NCBI GenBank assembly: GCA_009363175.1
Contig: CP045205.1
Location: forward strand, 2,232,001 to 2,296,000
Source of the DNA: Citrobacter telavivensis
GTDB taxonomy: Bacteria; Pseudomonadota; Gammaproteobacteria; Enterobacterales; Enterobacteriaceae
Length of the DNA stretch: 64,000 nt
Reading direction: 5' to 3'
The first letter of the stretch is position 1, and each line of letters begins with the position of its first letter. Both the position numbers and the translations under genes were made by a program. Shown here piece after piece: positions 1 to 7,925 of the stretch. The notes beneath the pieces were generated by a model. It did not search any database. It was not told where the DNA came from and saw only the letters and a program-made list of their open reading frames with translations.

Positions 1-316
1 GCACGCTACGGGCGTATTCGGTGATCAGCAGAATGTTGAGCCCATTCTCCGGTTTGCAGCCGGCAACGGCCGGGAGGTCAATGACCGGAATAACCTGATC
101 GCGAATGTTGACCATTCCCAGCAGGGGGGCCTTCATCCCCGCCGGACGGGTAAAGGCAGGCATGGGTACAATTTCGCGCAATTTAAACACGTTAATGCCA
201 AACAGCTCGGACTTCTGTTCGTGCAGGGAGTTTCCCAGGCGAAACAGCAGCAGCTCAAAGCGGTTGGACAGGGTCAGATTCGCCCTGTCATCGATATCTT
301 TCTGGAAATTATCCAT
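1..316 (-). CDS. cheV: Chemotaxis coupling protein CheV (N-terminal part, cut by window edge)
   Basis: Reading the minus strand from ATG at 316 gives MDNFQKDIDDRANLTLSN followed by a CheW-like fold (FELLLFRLG, ELFGINVFKLREI, LGMVNIRDQVIPVIDLP). CheV proteins join this CheW domain to a C-terminal receiver domain and couple chemoreceptors to CheA; the receiver lies outside the window. About 105 codons are visible. The start is preceded by GAGGG. The gene follows rbn on the same strand but has its own flagellar-type promoter at 350-376. CheV is found in Salmonella and Citrobacter but not in E. coli K-12, which helps place the organism. Identification is firm for the domain and good for the name. 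Confidence 0.88.
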   Translation of the reverse strand, partial: MDNFQKDIDDRANLTLSNRFELLLFRLGNSLHEQKSELFGINVFKLREIVPMPAFTRPAGMKAPLLGMVNIRDQVIPVIDLPAVAGCKPENGLNILLITEYARSV

Positions 317-319
317 TCT

Positions 320-366
320 GCCCTCAGTGTGAATACAGCGTTTTTACTGTTATCGGCACTGAGGGC
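320..366. repeat. 10-bp perfect inverted repeat around the cheV promoter and ribosome site
   Basis: GCCCTCAGTG at 320-329 is exactly inverted at 357-366 with 27 bases between. In minus-strand RNA the 3' arm contains the cheV Shine-Dalgarno GAGGG and ends three bases before the ATG. The 5' arm lies upstream of the predicted sigma-28 start site, so only read-through RNA from rbn can form the hairpin. No U-run follows, so it is not an ordinary terminator. Confidence 0.7.
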
Positions 367-376
367 GAAAAATGGA
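350..376 (-). promoter_or_regulatory. Sigma-28 (FliA) flagellar promoter of cheV
   Basis: On the minus strand the element reads TCCATTTT (376-369), an 11-base spacer, then GCCGATAA (357-350). GCCGATAA is the exact sigma-28 -10 consensus and the spacer has the standard length; the -35 matches TAAAGTTT at 5 of 8 positions. Transcription would begin near 343, about 27 bases before the cheV ATG. This puts cheV in the late flagellar regulon, as expected for a chemotaxis gene. Confidence 0.75.
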
Positions 377-379
377 GCA

Positions 380-1297
380 CTAAACCGTGAAAACGGCGAA
401 ATCGTCGGCAAGTTCCGTGGCAGGAAAGATTGCCTGACACTCTGCCAGCAGTCGCTGGCAGCCTGCGGCGTCATAGCGAGAACTGACGTGCGTCATGATG
501 AGTTTCCCGACCTCGGCCTCCCGAGCCAACAGCGCCGCCTGGCGGGTAGAACTGTGTCCACGGCTGTTGGCCTTTTCTTCCATAGACGCATCCAGCGTGG
601 TTTCGTGAATCATCACATCAACCCCTTTCGCCAGCGCAAGCGAGGATGCACAGGGCGCGGTGTCGCCAAAAATCGCAACCGCTTTACCGGGCGTCGCCGG
701 GGCAAGAAAATCCGCACCGCGTATCACGCTGCCGTCTTCCAGCGTAACCGTTTTGCCGGCTTTCAGATCCTGAAACCAGGGCCCGGCTTTCACTCCTGCG
801 GCTTTCAGCGCCCTGGCGTTCAGCGCGCCGGGTTTATCATGCTCTTCAACGCGGTAGCCGTAGCATTCCAGCGGGTGTTCAAGCGGGTAAGCCGTCACTT
901 TTCGCAGCCCGTCATCAAGAATTTCCCCGGCGGTGATTTCGACGATTTCCAGCGGATAGTCGGTCCAGGAGCCGCTCAGGCGCAGCGCGGTTTCAGTAAA
1001 CTCACGCAGTCCCTTCGGGCCGTAAAGCGTCAGCGGGTGAGCATTGCCCGCCATCGAACGGCTGCACAATAATCCCGGTAAACCGAACAGATGATCGCCG
1101 TGCAGATGGCTGATGAAAATCCGTTCAATCTTGCCGGGATGATGTGCCGTGCTCAACATCTGATGTTGTGTGCCTTCACCACAGTCAAACAGCCACAGAG
1201 CGGGCTGCGTCGGGTGCTGATGATGCAGCAAAATGGCCGTCACGTTACGTGCCCGCGTGGGAACGCCAGCCGAGGTGCCTAAAAAGAGAAATTCCAT
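380..1297 (-). CDS. rbn: Ribonuclease BN/Z (tRNA 3'-processing metallo-beta-lactamase)
   Basis: The product has 305 residues, the usual length of E. coli ElaC/RNase BN. It opens MEFLFLGTSAGVPT, carries the metal-binding motif HLHGDH at residues 64-69, and has a second metal set in GDTAPC and MIHE further on, then GHSS near the C-terminus. The enzyme is a zinc-dependent endo/exoribonuclease that trims the 3' ends of tRNA precursors lacking an encoded CCA. It is divergent from elaA (66-base gap) and upstream of cheV on the same strand. No anomaly was seen. Confidence 0.96.
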   Translation of the reverse strand: MEFLFLGTSAGVPTRARNVTAILLHHQHPTQPALWLFDCGEGTQHQMLSTAHHPGKIERIFISHLHGDHLFGLPGLLCSRSMAGNAHPLTLYGPKGLREFTETALRLSGSWTDYPLEIVEITAGEILDDGLRKVTAYPLEHPLECYGYRVEEHDKPGALNARALKAAGVKAGPWFQDLKAGKTVTLEDGSVIRGADFLAPATPGKAVAIFGDTAPCASSLALAKGVDVMIHETTLDASMEEKANSRGHSSTRQAALLAREAEVGKLIMTHVSSRYDAAGCQRLLAECQAIFPATELADDFAVFTV

Positions 1298-1363
1298 TAT
1301 TTCATTACACTTTTGAAAAATAATCTGGCTAGTATAAATCGTTTACGGAAAAAGGAGCGCACG

Positions 1364-1825
1364 ATGATTACCTGGCAAGACCTGCATCATTCGGAATTAA
1401 CCGTCCCTCAACTCTATGCGCTGTTAAAACTGCGCTGCGCGGTGTTTGTCGTGGAGCAGAACTGCCCCTATCTTGATGTGGACGGTGACGACCTGGTGGG
1501 TGATAACCGTCATATCCTCGGTTGGCATGATGGCGAACTGGTGGCGTATGCGAGGATTCTGAAAAGTGCTGAAGATCTTGAACCCGTAGTGATTGGACGG
1601 GTGATCGTCAGTGAAGCGTTACGTGGTGAAAAACTGGGTCAAAACCTGATGGCGCAGGCGCTGGCATCCTGCCAACGACGCTGGCCGGAGAAGGCGCTGT
1701 ATCTGGGCGCACAGGCGCATTTGCAGGAATTCTATGCGCGATTTGGTTTTACGCCGGTCACTGACGTGTACGATGAAGATGGCATCCCTCATGTGGGGAT
1801 GGCGCGCGAAGCGATTCGGGCGTGA
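1364..1825 (+). CDS. elaA: GNAT-family N-acetyltransferase ElaA
   Basis: A 153-residue protein starting MITWQDLHHSEL; the reading frame is open further upstream, but AAGGAG ten bases before 1364 and homologue length fix this start. The acetyl-CoA loop R-G-E-K-L-G follows the beta strand VIGRVIVS, and the C-terminal YARFGFTPV is typical of GNAT folds. The substrate is unknown; ElaA is a conserved single-domain acetyltransferase. A possible promoter lies just upstream (TATAAA at 1333-1338). It is followed by elaB after 54 bases. Confidence 0.93.
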   Translation: MITWQDLHHSELTVPQLYALLKLRCAVFVVEQNCPYLDVDGDDLVGDNRHILGWHDGELVAYARILKSAEDLEPVVIGRVIVSEALRGEKLGQNLMAQALASCQRRWPEKALYLGAQAHLQEFYARFGFTPVTDVYDEDGIPHVGMAREAIRA

Positions 1826-1879
1826 TCCTGAGTCATTGTCTATAGTTAGGGGCAGGTTTTACTAACATGGAGAACGAGA

Positions 1880-2185
1880 ATGTCTTATCAATTTGGTGAT
1901 TCGCGTATTGATGACGACCTGACGTTGCTGAGTGAAACGCTGGAAGAGGTGCTGCGTTCCTCAGGGGATCCTGCCGATCAAAAGTACATCGAGCTGAAAG
2001 CGCGGGCGGAACAGGCGCTGGATGAGGTCAAAAAACGCGTAAGCCAGGCTTCAGATAGCTACTATTATCGCGCCAGGCAGGCGGTTTATCGTGCGGATGA
2101 TTATGTACACGAAAAGCCCTGGCAGGGGATTGGTGTGGGCGCAACGGTCGGACTGGTGCTCGGTTTACTGCTGGCACGGCGCTAA
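1880..2185 (+). CDS. elaB: Tail-anchored ribosome-associated stress protein ElaB (DUF883)
   Basis: A 101-residue protein. The N-terminal 75 residues are charged and helical, and the C-terminus is a single glycine-rich membrane segment (GIGVGATVGLVLGLLLARR), the hallmark of the YqjD/ElaB/YgaM family. These proteins are inner-membrane C-tail anchored, associate with ribosomes, and are RpoS-controlled in E. coli. The ribosome site GGAGAACGAGA precedes the ATG. A strong terminator follows at 2219-2247, which also abuts the menF promoter. Confidence 0.94.
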   Translation: MSYQFGDSRIDDDLTLLSETLEEVLRSSGDPADQKYIELKARAEQALDEVKKRVSQASDSYYYRARQAVYRADDYVHEKPWQGIGVGATVGLVLGLLLARR

Positions 2186-2218
2186 CCTGTAACCGGGATC
2201 GCATTTCCTCCCTAAACT

Positions 2219-2247
2219 GGGGTACTGCTTTTTTTCCGCAGTACCCC
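2219..2247 (+). terminator. Rho-independent-type hairpin after elaB
   Basis: GGGGTACTGC (2219-2228) and GCAGTACCCC (2238-2247) form a perfect 10-bp stem around a T7CC loop. The T-run sits in the loop rather than after the stem. The hairpin ends two bases before the menF -10 element, so it overlaps that promoter. Confidence 0.6.
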
Positions 2248-2248
2248 G

Positions 2249-2254
2249 TATAAT
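2249..2254 (+). promoter_or_regulatory. menF operon promoter, consensus -10 TATAAT
   Basis: A perfect TATAAT lies 29 bases before the GTG start of menF. No good -35 is visible; the expected position (about 2226-2231, TGCTTT) falls in the stem-loop that ends elaB. Transcription would start near 2261. Confidence 0.5.
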
Positions 2255-2282
2255 GTGAGGTTTTTAACAGGGAGAGGTCCGC

Positions 2283-3581
2283 GTGCATTCACTCACTACT
2301 GCGCTGGAAGGTCTGACGCATCTTTTGTCGCAGGCGATCCCGGCGGCACCAGGCATTCGGGTTCTCGATGTTCCTTTCCCCCTCAATGACGCCTTTGATG
2401 CGTTAAGCTGGCTGGCAAGTCAGTCCATTTATCCGCAATTTTACTGGCAGCAGCGCAATGGCGATGAAGAGGCCGCGGTGCTGGGTGTCGTTGCCCTTTT
2501 TTCCTCGCTTGATGAGGCGCAACGCTTTCTTCGCCAACATCCGCAGCAAACCGACCTGCGTATCTGGGGGTTAAACGCGTTCGACCCTCAGCAGGGCAAT
2601 CTCGTGTTACCGCGACTTGAGTGGCGGCGCTGTGCGGGCGTAGCGGTGCTGCGTCTGCATCTGTGGAGCGATGTTTCTCTGCGCGAGGATGCTGACCGGG
2701 CGCTGACCTTCCTGGCTTCGCTGGCGAGCGTAAAACCGTTGCCGACGCTACGTCTGAGCAAAACGGGTGAACAGCACTGGCCTGAAAAAGCGGGCTGGAT
2801 AAACCTGATTGAGCAGGCCACTCAGACGATTGCCGACGGTGAACTGGATAAAGTGGTGCTGGCGCGCGCCAGCGACCTGCTATTTTCTCGCCCGGTGAAT
2901 GCCGCTGCCGTTATGGCCTCGAGTCGCCGTTTGAATCTGAACTGCTACCATTTTTACATGGCTTTTTGCGCCGAGCGCGCGTTCCTTGGCTCGTCTCCGG
3001 AACGTCTCTGGCGTCGTCGTGATACCGCGCTACGCACCGAAGCGCTCGCCGGTACGGTGGCGAATCATCCTGATGATTATAAGGCCTGGCAACTGGGCGA
3101 ATGGCTGATGAAGGACGACAAAAACCAGCGCGAAAATATGCTGGTAGTCGAGGATATTTGTCAGCGCCTGCAGGACTACACTCACTCACTGGACGTTTTG
3201 CCACCGCAGGTGCTGCGGTTGCGAAAAGTGCAGCACCTGCGACGTTGCATCTGGACGGCGCTGAATCAGGCGGACGACACGTTGTGTTTACTGCAGTTGC
3301 AGCCGACGGCGGCCGTCGCTGGGATCCCCCGCGAGCGGGCGCGGGCATTTATTCAACAACATGAACCCTTTGCGCGGGAATGGTACGCCGGGTCGGCGGG
3401 CTATCTGTCATTACAGCAAAGCGAATTTTGTGTCTCGCTGCGGTCGGCGAAAATCAGCGGTAACGTGGTTCGACTGTATGCCGGCGCGGGTATTGTTCGC
3501 GGGTCAGATCCTGAGCAGGAGTGGCAGGAAATCGACAATAAAGCCGCCGGCCTGCGATCTTTGTTACAGATGGATGGATAA
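2283..3581 (+). CDS. menF: Menaquinone-specific isochorismate synthase MenF
   Basis: Converts chorismate to isochorismate, the first committed step to menaquinone. The product has 432 residues, near-identical in length to E. coli MenF (431). The chorismate-binding domain occupies the C-terminal two thirds; the general base Lys190 (GELDKVVLAR) and Glu240 (GSSPERLW) are at their canonical positions. The start is GTG with GGGAGAGG upstream. It heads the men cluster; the gap to menD is 84 bases and contains an inverted repeat TGAGTC/GACTCA (3582-3603) of unknown role. Confidence 0.98.
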   Translation: MHSLTTALEGLTHLLSQAIPAAPGIRVLDVPFPLNDAFDALSWLASQSIYPQFYWQQRNGDEEAAVLGVVALFSSLDEAQRFLRQHPQQTDLRIWGLNAFDPQQGNLVLPRLEWRRCAGVAVLRLHLWSDVSLREDADRALTFLASLASVKPLPTLRLSKTGEQHWPEKAGWINLIEQATQTIADGELDKVVLARASDLLFSRPVNAAAVMASSRRLNLNCYHFYMAFCAERAFLGSSPERLWRRRDTALRTEALAGTVANHPDDYKAWQLGEWLMKDDKNQRENMLVVEDICQRLQDYTHSLDVLPPQVLRLRKVQHLRRCIWTALNQADDTLCLLQLQPTAAVAGIPRERARAFIQQHEPFAREWYAGSAGYLSLQQSEFCVSLRSAKISGNVVRLYAGAGIVRGSDPEQEWQEIDNKAAGLRSLLQMDG

Positions 3582-3665
3582 TGAGTCACATATTCCCGAC
3601 TCATATCAATAATCCCTTTTTTCCGTTCTTTATACTGAGTCGCAATATTGATACCGGACAATCTC

Positions 3666-5336
3666 ATGTCAGTAAGCGCATTTAACCGACGCTGGGCGGC
3701 GGTCATTCTGGAAGCATTAACTCGCCACGGTGTCAGGCATGTTTGCATTGCCCCTGGCTCACGTTCCACGCCGCTCACCCTGGCAGCGGCGGAAAATTCG
3801 ACCTTTATTCACTACACCCATTTTGATGAGCGTGGTCTTGGTCATCTGGCGCTGGGACTGGCGAAGGTGAGCAAACAGCCCGTTGCTGTGATAGTGACCT
3901 CCGGCACGGCGGTGGCTAACCTTTATCCGGCACTGATTGAAGCGGGGCTGACCGGTGAAAAATTGATTCTCCTGACGGCCGATCGTCCCCCTGAACTGAT
4001 TGACTGCGGCGCGAACCAGGCGATTCGCCAGGCGGGCATGTTTGCCTCGCATCCGTCACAAACGCTTTCCCTCCCGCGTCCGACGCAGGACATTCCGGCC
4101 CGTTGGCTGGTGTCGACCATCGACAATGCGTTGACCTCGCTACATGCTGGCGCGGTTCACATCAACTGTCCATTTGCCGAGCCGCTGTATGGCGAGATGG
4201 ATGAGACCGGTCTGGCCTGGCAACAGCGCCTCGGTGACTGGTGGCAGGATGACAAGCCCTGGCTGCGCGAAGCGCGTCGGCTGGAGAGTGACAAACAGCG
4301 CGACTGGTTCTTCTGGCGCCAAAAACGCGGCGTCGTCGTCGCCGGGCGAATGAGCGCGGAAGAGGGCAAAAAAGTTGCGCTGTGGGCGCAGACGTTAGGC
4401 TGGCCGCTGATTGGCGATGTGCTGTCGCAAACCGGACAGCCGCTTCCGTGCGCCGATCTCTGGCTCGGTAATGCGAAGGCGGTGACGGAACTCCAACAGG
4501 CGCAAATTGTGGTGCAACTGGGGAGCAGCCTGACCGGAAAGCGCTTACTGCAATGGCAGGCAAGCTGTGCGCCTGAAGAGTACTGGATTGTCGATAATAT
4601 CGAAGGACGGCTGGATCCTGCTCACCATCGTGGTCGTCGTCTGGTCGCAAAAATCGGCGACTGGCTGGAACTGCATCCAGCGGAAAAACGTCAGCCGTGG
4701 TGTGTAGACATACCGCGTCTGGCGGAGCAGGCCTGGCAGGCCGTGGTGGCGCGTCGGGATACCTTTGGCGAGGCACAACTGGCGCATCGTATTCGTGACT
4801 ATCTGCCTGAACAGGGGCAGCTTTTCGTCGGCAACAGCCTGGTGGTGCGCTTGATTGATGCGCTGTCAAAACTCCCGGCCGGTTACCCGGTTTACAGTAA
4901 TCGTGGAGCCAGCGGCATTGATGGCCTGTTATCGACGGCCGCCGGTGTGCAGCGCGCCAGCGCGAAATCGACGCTGGCTGTCGTGGGTGATTTATCGGCG
5001 TTGTATGACCTCAATGCGTTAGCCTTGCTGCGCCAGGTTTCCGCGCCGTTCGTCTTGATTGTGGTGAACAATAACGGCGGGCAGATTTTCTCGCTACTGC
5101 CCACGCCGCAGAGCGAACGTGAGCGCTTCTATCTGATGCCGCAGAATGTCCATTTTGAACACGCGGCCGCAATGTTTAACCTCAAGTACCATCGCCCGGA
5201 AAGCTGGGATGAACTGGAGGCGGCGCTGGCGGGTGCATGGCGTACCCCGGCAACCACGGTGATTGAACTGGTGGTCAACGACACCGACGGCGCACAAACT
5301 CTGCAACAATTGCTGGCGCAGGTAAGCCGTCTATGA
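3666..5336 (+). CDS. menD: 2-succinyl-5-enolpyruvyl-6-hydroxy-3-cyclohexene-1-carboxylate synthase MenD
   Basis: A thiamine-diphosphate enzyme joining isochorismate to the succinic semialdehyde unit derived from 2-oxoglutarate. The product has 556 residues, as in E. coli; ATG at 3666 is chosen over an in-frame ATG at 3648 because of homologue length. Catalytic Glu55 is in HFDERGLGH, Ser32-Arg33 in APGSRSTP, and the ThDP/Mg motif runs from GDLSALYD to VNNNGG near residues 440-475. A TATACT at 3631-3636 may give it a promoter of its own. It overlaps menH by four bases (ATGA). Confidence 0.98.
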   Translation: MSVSAFNRRWAAVILEALTRHGVRHVCIAPGSRSTPLTLAAAENSTFIHYTHFDERGLGHLALGLAKVSKQPVAVIVTSGTAVANLYPALIEAGLTGEKLILLTADRPPELIDCGANQAIRQAGMFASHPSQTLSLPRPTQDIPARWLVSTIDNALTSLHAGAVHINCPFAEPLYGEMDETGLAWQQRLGDWWQDDKPWLREARRLESDKQRDWFFWRQKRGVVVAGRMSAEEGKKVALWAQTLGWPLIGDVLSQTGQPLPCADLWLGNAKAVTELQQAQIVVQLGSSLTGKRLLQWQASCAPEEYWIVDNIEGRLDPAHHRGRRLVAKIGDWLELHPAEKRQPWCVDIPRLAEQAWQAVVARRDTFGEAQLAHRIRDYLPEQGQLFVGNSLVVRLIDALSKLPAGYPVYSNRGASGIDGLLSTAAGVQRASAKSTLAVVGDLSALYDLNALALLRQVSAPFVLIVVNNNGGQIFSLLPTPQSERERFYLMPQNVHFEHAAAMFNLKYHRPESWDELEAALAGAWRTPATTVIELVVNDTDGAQTLQQLLAQVSRL

Positions 5337-6091
5337 TCCTGCACGCGCAGGCAAAAGACGCACAGCCAGGTTCACCCTGGCTGGTTTTTCTGCACGGCTT
5401 TTCGGGTGACGGTCAGGAGTGGCAGCCGGTTGGCGAGCAGCTTACGAATTTTTCCCGGCTGTATGTTGATTTACCCGGTCACGGCGGATCGACAGATATT
5501 CGCGTCAGCGGATTTACCGATGTCATTGCTTTGCTGCGTAATACCCTTATTAGTTACAACATACTAAACTACTGGCTGGTGGGATATTCGCTCGGCGGCA
5601 GAGTGGCGATGATGGCGGCCTGTCAGGAGATGCCGGGGCTTTGCGGCCTGGTGGTTGAAGGCGGTCATCCGGGACTGCAAAGCGAGGCTGAACGCGACGC
5701 GCGCCGACGTTCCGATCATCGCTGGGCGGAACGTTTTCGCCATGACGCGCTGGCTGACGTGTTTACTGACTGGTATCAGCAGCCGGTGTTTGCCTCGCTG
5801 AACGCGCAGCAACGAGAAGCGCTGGTTGTTCTGCGTAGCCAGAATAACGGCGAAACGCTGGCGGCAATGCTGGAGGCCACTTCGCTGGCGGTCCAGCCTG
5901 ATTTACGCGAGGCGCTCAACGCGCGCGCATTTCCGTTTTATTATTTATGTGGTGAACGTGACAGCAAATTCTGCGCTCTCGCGACGGAGTTAGCGGCGAC
6001 CCGCCATGTGATTCGTAACGCCGGACACAACGCGCATCGGGAAAATCCCGCGGGCGTGGTGGACTGTCTGGCTCAGATTCTGCGTCTCTGA
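5333..6091 (+). CDS. menH: SHCHC synthase MenH (alpha/beta hydrolase fold)
   Basis: Eliminates pyruvate from the MenD product to give 2-succinyl-6-hydroxy-2,4-cyclohexadiene-1-carboxylate. The product has 252 residues. The nucleophile elbow G-Y-S-L-G-G places Ser86 at its canonical position; an Asp in CGERDSKF and His in NAGHNAH near the C-terminus complete the triad. It is translationally coupled to menD through a four-base overlap and followed by menB after 14 bases. Confidence 0.97.
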   Translation: MILHAQAKDAQPGSPWLVFLHGFSGDGQEWQPVGEQLTNFSRLYVDLPGHGGSTDIRVSGFTDVIALLRNTLISYNILNYWLVGYSLGGRVAMMAACQEMPGLCGLVVEGGHPGLQSEAERDARRRSDHRWAERFRHDALADVFTDWYQQPVFASLNAQQREALVVLRSQNNGETLAAMLEATSLAVQPDLREALNARAFPFYYLCGERDSKFCALATELAATRHVIRNAGHNAHRENPAGVVDCLAQILRL

Positions 6092-6105
6092 CTAAAGGAC
6101 ACACT

Positions 6106-6963
6106 ATGATCTATCCTGATGAAACAATGCTTTATGCGCCGGTAGAATGGCAAGATTGCTCCGAAGGCTACACCGACATTCGCTATGAGAAATCGACCGA
6201 CGGTATCGCAAAAATCACCATTAATCGTCCACAGGTGCGCAACGCATTCCGTCCTCTGACCGTCAAAGAGATGATTCAGGCGCTGGCGGATGCCCGTTAC
6301 GACGATAACGTGGGTGTGATTATTCTGACTGGCGCAGGCGATAAAGCCTTCTGTGCCGGCGGCGACCAGAAGGTTCGCGGCGACTACGGCGGCTATCAGG
6401 ATGACTCCGGCGTGCATCATCTGAACGTGCTGGACTTCCAGCGCCAGATCCGTACCTGTCCGAAGCCGGTTGTGGCGATGGTGGCGGGTTACTCCATTGG
6501 CGGCGGTCATGTGCTGCATATGATGTGCGACCTGACGATCGCGGCGGAAAATGCCATCTTCGGCCAGACCGGCCCGAAAGTCGGTTCTTTCGACGGCGGC
6601 TGGGGCGCATCTTACATGGCGCGGATCGTTGGGCAGAAGAAAGCGCGTGAAATCTGGTTCCTATGCCGTCAGTACGACGCTAAACAGGCGCTGGATATGG
6701 GGCTGGTCAACACCGTGGTTCCGCTGGCGGATCTGGAAAAAGAGACCGTGCGCTGGTGTCGTGAAATGCTGCAAAACAGCCCGATGGCGCTGCGTTGCCT
6801 GAAAGCCGCGCTGAACGCTGACTGTGATGGTCAGGCCGGCCTGCAGGAACTGGCGGGTAACGCGACCATGCTGTTCTATATGACGGAAGAAGGTCAGGAA
6901 GGCCGTAACGCCTTCAACCAGAAACGTCAGCCTGATTTCAGCAAATTCAAACGGAATCCGTAA
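6106..6963 (+). CDS. menB: 1,4-dihydroxy-2-naphthoyl-CoA synthase MenB
   Basis: A crotonase-fold enzyme that closes the second ring of the naphthoquinone from o-succinylbenzoyl-CoA. It has 285 residues, the standard length. Seen are the crotonase oxyanion loop FCAGGDQKVRG, GYSIGGGHVL, and GPKVGSFDGGWG. AAAGGA precedes the ATG. Its stop codon overlaps the menC start by one base. Highly conserved; nothing unusual. Confidence 0.98.
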   Translation: MIYPDETMLYAPVEWQDCSEGYTDIRYEKSTDGIAKITINRPQVRNAFRPLTVKEMIQALADARYDDNVGVIILTGAGDKAFCAGGDQKVRGDYGGYQDDSGVHHLNVLDFQRQIRTCPKPVVAMVAGYSIGGGHVLHMMCDLTIAAENAIFGQTGPKVGSFDGGWGASYMARIVGQKKAREIWFLCRQYDAKQALDMGLVNTVVPLADLEKETVRWCREMLQNSPMALRCLKAALNADCDGQAGLQELAGNATMLFYMTEEGQEGRNAFNQKRQPDFSKFKRNP

Positions 6964-7925
6964 TGCGTAGCGCGCAGGTATACCGCTGGCAGATCCCCAT
7001 GGACGCGGGGGTGGTTCTGCGCGACAGGCGGTTAAAAACGCGTGACGGGCTGTATGTCCGTCTGCACGACGGCGAGCGTCAGGGATGGGGAGAGATCTCT
7101 CCACTGCCGGGCTTCAGTCAGGAAACCTGGGAAGAGGCGCAGGTTGCGCTGCTGGCCTGGGTTGACGGCTGGCAGCAAGGAGAAGACGCATTGCCGACAA
7201 TGCCTTCTGTGGCCTTTGGCGTCAGCTGTGCGCTGGCGGAACTGGAAGGCGTCTTGCCAGAGGCAGCGGATTACCGGGCAGCGCCGCTGTGTACCGGGGA
7301 TCCTGACGATCTGGTGCTCCAGCTTGCCGACATGCCCGGCGAAAAAGTGGCGAAGGTGAAGGTCGGACTGTACGAAGCGGTTCGCGACGGCATGGTGGTC
7401 AATTTGCTGCTGGAGGCGATACCGGAGCTGCAGTTGCGGCTGGATGCTAACCGTGCCTGGACGCCGCTGAAGGCCCAGCAGTTCGCGAAGTACGTGAACC
7501 CGGACTACCGCAACCGCATCGCTTTCCTCGAAGAACCGTGCAGAACACGCGATGACTCGCGAGTCTTTGCCCGGGAAACCGGTATTGCCATCGCCTGGGA
7601 CGAGAGCCTGCGTGAAGCGGATTTTGCCTTTGAGGCAGAAGAGGGCGTCCGTGCGGTGGTTATCAAACCGACGCTGACCGGTTCGCTGGAGAAAGTACGC
7701 GAACAGGTGCAGGCGGCGCATGCGCTGGGGCTGACGGCGGTGATCAGTTCGTCTATTGAGTCGAGCCTGGGCCTGACGCAACTGGCGCGCATTGCCGCGT
7801 GGCTCACGCCAGATACCATTCCGGGACTGGATACGCTGAGTCTGATGCAGGCACAGCAGATTCGTCGCTGGCCGGGCAGCGCCTTGCCGCTGATTAACGA
7901 CGACGCGCTGGAACGCCTGCGATGA
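6963..7925 (+). CDS. menC: o-Succinylbenzoate synthase MenC (enolase superfamily)
   Basis: Dehydrates SHCHC to o-succinylbenzoate. The product has 320 residues. The enolase-superfamily residues are visible: Lys pair in AKVKVGLYE, metal ligands in LDANRAW, FLEEPC and AWDES, and the second catalytic Lys in VVIKPTL. It overlaps menB by one base and menE by four bases (ATGA), so translation of the three is probably coupled. Confidence 0.97.
   Translation: MRSAQVYRWQIPMDAGVVLRDRRLKTRDGLYVRLHDGERQGWGEISPLPGFSQETWEEAQVALLAWVDGWQQGEDALPTMPSVAFGVSCALAELEGVLPEAADYRAAPLCTGDPDDLVLQLADMPGEKVAKVKVGLYEAVRDGMVVNLLLEAIPELQLRLDANRAWTPLKAQQFAKYVNPDYRNRIAFLEEPCRTRDDSRVFARETGIAIAWDESLREADFAFEAEEGVRAVVIKPTLTGSLEKVREQVQAAHALGLTAVISSSIESSLGLTQLARIAAWLTPDTIPGLDTLSLMQAQQIRRWPGSALPLINDDALERLR

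Noticed and set aside
221..1072. 283-codon open frame antisense to rbn and cheV
   Set aside because: Arg/Phe/Gly-rich low-complexity composition typical of a reverse-strand shadow; rbn on the other strand has all catalytic motifs.
4162..4869. 235-codon antisense frame in menD
   Set aside because: Arg/Ala/Pro-rich shadow without domain; menD motifs are complete on the plus strand.
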